Assembly: GCA_035509615.1 (NCBI GenBank)
Contig: DATJLK010000016.1
Span: 44,850 to 108,849 of the forward strand
Reading direction: 5' to 3'
Source: AP-15 sp035509615
GTDB taxonomy: Bacteria > Pseudomonadota > Alphaproteobacteria > ATCC43930 > CGMCC-115725
Length of the DNA stretch: 64,000 nt
How positions within the stretch are numbered: position 1 is the first letter of the stretch; every line of letters begins with the position of its first letter. The notes beneath the pieces were generated by a model. It worked only from the letters and a program-made list of their open reading frames with translations. It did no database searches and was not told the DNA's origin. The translations under genes and the position numbers were made by a program. Positions 61,623 to 64,000 of this stretch are shown one piece after another.

Positions 61623-63230
61623 TCAGTCGAAGCCGTTTGCAATCGGTGCGGCCATGTTCGCGCCAGTCTCCTCGGGCGTCAGCGCCGTGCGCAATGCGAG
61701 TGCCAGCACGATCATGCTCCAGACGACCACCGATCCGGCCGCAGGCCAGAAGCCGAGCACACCGGCGCCACCGCCGATATCCCCGAGCCCCGACAAAAGC
61801 CACATGCCGCCGAACCACGGCAGAAGCCAGGCGATGTGCCGCCAGCCAAAGGTCCGCGCCGGGTTTCCGGCGATGATATGGTAGTAGAGGACATACAGAC
61901 CGAAACCGATCGCTATAATGCCGAACAGGTAAGTGTTTGTTCGGAAGCCGGTCCAGTAGATCACCCAGTTGCCGCAGATGAAAGCCAACGGCGCCAGCAC
62001 CGCGGCTCCCTTTAATTGGAACGGACGAGCAAGTTCCGGCAGGTTTTTGCGCAGGACCAGCAGCACGACCGGGCCCAGACCATAGGTCAGCACGGTGATC
62101 GAGGTGATATAGTTTACGAGGAGTTGCCAGGCCGGAAACGGAAGCAGGAACAGCACCCCCACCCCCCACATCACGAGTACGGAGGCCCATGGCGCCGCCG
62201 CCCGGTTTTGCACTGTCAACCACCGCGGACCGACCCCGGTGTCGCCGATTGCGAACAGGACCCGCGAACCGCCGGTCAGATAGATCAGGGCGGTCCCGGT
62301 TGGCGAGACATAGGCGTCGATGTAGAGGAGTGTTGCCATCCAGGCGAGCCCGAGGGTCGCGGCCAAACCGGCAAACGGCCCCATTTGCCCCGAAAGCGTC
62401 AGCCTCGCCCAGCCCTGCGCCAGATCCGCCGGGCGCAACGCCGTCAGGAAGGCGATCTGCAGCAGAACATAAAGCAGCGCCGCCAGCACGACCGACCCGA
62501 TCACCGCCAGCGGGATGTCGCGACGCGGATTGGCGCTCTCGCCGCCGAGATCAATCGCCGTGCGAAAGCCGAGATAGCTGAAGATGATGCCGGCGGCCGG
62601 CAGCGCCGTCAGTATCCCCGAGAAACTGTAGCCGCCCGGGTCCGCGGCCATCACGTCCCAATGCGAACTGGCCCCGATCAGGACGATCACGGTCAGCAGC
62701 GGAACCGCAATCTTCCACCATGTTATTGCCGAATTGACCTCCAGCAGCGCCCCCACCGCGAGCAGGTTCAGCCAGGTCACCACACCCAGCAGCGCGGCGC
62801 AGACGGCGATGCCGGTGACGGTCAGGAGCCCGCTGGCACCGGGCTCGATGAAATAGGGCAGATAATTGTTGGCATAAGTGACGATTGCCTCGGTTTCGAC
62901 CGCCGGGACCGGCACATAGGCGAGAAACAATATCCAGCCCCAGATCGCCTCGAGACGTTCCCCGTGACTGGCGCGGCTCATATGCACGAGCGCGCCGCTG
63001 CGCGGGAATATCGGCCCCAGTTCGGCAAAGCACAGCGCGATCAGCATGACGATGACCGCGCCGACGAGCCAGCTCCAAACGCTGAGCGGCCCGGCGATCC
63101 GCGCGGCATGATAGGCGCCAAACAGCCAGCCTGAGCCGATCATGCTGGTGGTGCTGGCAAACAGGAGCCCGATCAGCCCGGCCTCGCGGCGCGACTTGCC
63201 GGGAACTCCGCACTCGATGGCGTCCGCCAA
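61623..63230 (-). CDS. APC family amino acid permease
   Basis: A 535-residue membrane protein with 12-14 transmembrane helices of the amino acid-polyamine-organocation superfamily. Helix 1 has the substrate-binding break STTSMIGSGWLFGAYHAARI. Helix 6 shows FSYLGFRTAIDLGGESANPRRDIP. The start is TTG 63230, backed by a perfect AAGGAGGT at 63236-63243. The layout with SGALVHMSRASHGE resembles aspartate/acidic amino acid:H+ permeases, but the substrate is not certain. It is convergent with the threonine ammonia-lyase gene. Confidence 0.91.
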   Translation of the reverse strand: MADAIECGVPGKSRREAGLIGLLFASTTSMIGSGWLFGAYHAARIAGPLSVWSWLVGAVIVMLIALCFAELGPIFPRSGALVHMSRASHGERLEAIWGWILFLAYVPVPAVETEAIVTYANNYLPYFIEPGASGLLTVTGIAVCAALLGVVTWLNLLAVGALLEVNSAITWWKIAVPLLTVIVLIGASSHWDVMAADPGGYSFSGILTALPAAGIIFSYLGFRTAIDLGGESANPRRDIPLAVIGSVVLAALLYVLLQIAFLTALRPADLAQGWARLTLSGQMGPFAGLAATLGLAWMATLLYIDAYVSPTGTALIYLTGGSRVLFAIGDTGVGPRWLTVQNRAAAPWASVLVMWGVGVLFLLPFPAWQLLVNYITSITVLTYGLGPVVLLVLRKNLPELARPFQLKGAAVLAPLAFICGNWVIYWTGFRTNTYLFGIIAIGFGLYVLYYHIIAGNPARTFGWRHIAWLLPWFGGMWLLSGLGDIGGGAGVLGFWPAAGSVVVWSMIVLALALRTALTPEETGANMAAPIANGFD

Positions 63231-63576
63231 TCAGCACCTCCTTGGGGGTTTTGGGATCGCTCGCGACGGCACGCTGCGACGGCGAGCATAGCGGCCAGCC
63301 CTGATGTGCGCCGATCAGATCACGAGAGCCTTGAATATCTATTGACGCGGATCAGGAGGGGCGCCGAGCGGGTGCGCATCCATGCCGCAGCGGCCCGGCT
63401 TCAAGCTAAACGGCAGCTCTGGGCGTCGCGTCGCCTAATGGTGAACCCGAGAGATCGAGCCGATCCGGCCTGCTGGTTCCGAGCGGAAGCGGCGATCATG
63501 GCCGAGAAAGGGGATGAGATGCGGCGAACCCCCGCGTTGTGGATGAAACACCTAAAGGTTAGAAACACCTACCATT
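63231..63576. other. Intergenic region upstream of the APC permease gene
   Basis: 346 bases between the lyase fragment and the permease gene, both on the minus strand. It contains a repeated GAAACACCT (63544-63552 and 63562-63570) near the lyase stop codon. No coding frame is convincing. The permease promoter should lie here. Confidence 0.4.
63236..63243 (-). promoter_or_regulatory. Strong ribosome binding site fixing a TTG start
   Basis: AAGGAGGT on the minus strand, five bases ahead of TTG 63230. It decides the TTG start of the APC permease gene. Confidence 0.7.
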
Positions 63577-64000
63577 TTACACGATGGGAGCATGGGCGCC
63601 GATGGCGGCGGCGGTCGTCCGCGCCCGGCTTGCCGCGTCGCGTGCCATCTCGGCGCACAGCCCGGTATAGGCGGTCGGATCGAGCAGTGCCGCGATTGCC
63701 TTGCGGTCGAGATGCATCGACACACGCCGGTCGGCGGCGAGCAATTCGGCGAATGGATGGTTTTCGACAAACGCCGCCTGCGCCGCGTCATAGACCACGT
63801 CATGCGCATGCTGGCGGCCGATCGCCGCCCCGAGGTTCAACATGACCGCCTCGGCCATGATCAGCCCGCCGCCGAGATCGAGGTTCTTGCGCATCCGCTC
63901 GGGGTCGAGCCGCAGCCCGCGCAATACTTCGGCAAGCCGCGCCAGCATGTCACCCATCGCAATCGCGGCGCGCGCCTCGGCCGCTTCCATGATCAGGCTC
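63577..64000 (-). CDS. Lyase of the adenylosuccinate lyase/CMLE family (C-terminal part)
   Basis: The last 141 residues of a fumarase/aspartase superfamily lyase; the gene continues beyond the window. The visible C-terminal domain has NLDLGGGLIMAEAVMLNLG and GRQHAHDVVYDAA, typical of adenylosuccinate lyase and 3-carboxy-cis,cis-muconate cycloisomerase-like proteins. The signature loop with the catalytic serine lies outside. An aromatic or amino-acid catabolic role is more likely than purine synthesis given the surrounding genes, but this cannot be settled from the fragment. Confidence 0.85.
   Translation of the reverse strand, partial: SLIMEAAEARAAIAMGDMLARLAEVLRGLRLDPERMRKNLDLGGGLIMAEAVMLNLGAAIGRQHAHDVVYDAAQAAFVENHPFAELLAADRRVSMHLDRKAIAALLDPTAYTGLCAEMARDAASRARTTAAAIGAHAPIV

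Noticed and set aside
63544..63570. Repeated GAAACACCT as an operator
   Set aside because: Two nine-base direct copies downstream of a stop codon are weak evidence, and no regulator is encoded nearby.
1..64000. tRNA, rRNA, CRISPR array, insertion sequence or phage genes
   Set aside because: No cloverleaf-like gene ends, no regular spacer arrays and no transposase or integrase motifs were seen in the readable frames or gaps.

Overview
The window is 64 kb of GC-rich bacterial chromosome, almost entirely protein coding. The addA-trxA junction at the left edge (AddAB-type recombination instead of RecBCD), an ScsB/DsbD-like thiol reductase, a YghU-type glutathione enzyme, and many cupin, CoA-transferase, amidohydrolase and amidase genes point to an alphaproteobacterium of the Rhizobiales/Rhodospirillales type. 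This placement is an inference from gene content; no marker gene such as rRNA is present. I saw no tRNA, rRNA, CRISPR array, transposase or phage gene.

Layout. 1-3453: 3' part of addA, then trxA. 3783-6979: a small redox/cupin group (cupin, ABM monooxygenase, VanB-type reductase, second cupin, small exported protein). 7588-25606: a seven-gene minus-strand operon, transcribed glgE, treS-mak, glgB, glgX, treZ, malQ, treY, whose genes overlap or nearly abut. It encodes a closed trehalose/alpha-glucan cycle: trehalose is isomerised to maltose and phosphorylated (TreS-Mak), polymerised (GlgE), branched (GlgB), trimmed (GlgX, MalQ) and turned back into trehalose (TreY, TreZ). 25881-27425: a ThDP enzyme. 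27661-32170: a type III polyketide synthase cluster (PKS, ICMT-like methyltransferase, DHA2 exporter, cytochrome P450), with stop/start overlaps in the first three genes.

32242-33558: a VOC protein and a glyoxalase II, convergent over strong hairpins. 34047-36393: an SDR overlapping an LTA-synthase-like membrane phosphotransferase, followed by a decayed SDR remnant. 36687-38937: small secreted protein, DUF427 protein and gamma-glutamyltransferase. 39199-40274: an Ada methyl-phosphotriester domain fused to a DNA-damage-type 2OG-Fe(II) oxygenase, interrupted by a one-base frameshift in a C5 tract and preceded by a perfect Ada-box match. 40280-44120: formamidase/acetamidase, isochorismatase-like hydrolase lacking its cysteine, amidohydrolase and an unknown protein. 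44278-53644: YghU-like protein, then an RND efflux operon (adaptor, two permeases, MarR).

53875-56338: a 65-aa membrane protein and an ScsB-like reductase. 56686-61470: an overlapping operon of CaiB-type CoA-transferase, penicillin acylase-family hydrolase and threonine ammonia-lyase. 61623-64000: an APC permease and the C-terminal end of an adenylosuccinate lyase/CMLE-family enzyme that runs off the window.

Most notable: the frameshifted Ada-oxygenase chimera with its own Ada box, the self-contained GlgE/trehalose operon with two multidomain fusions, and the compact type III PKS cluster.
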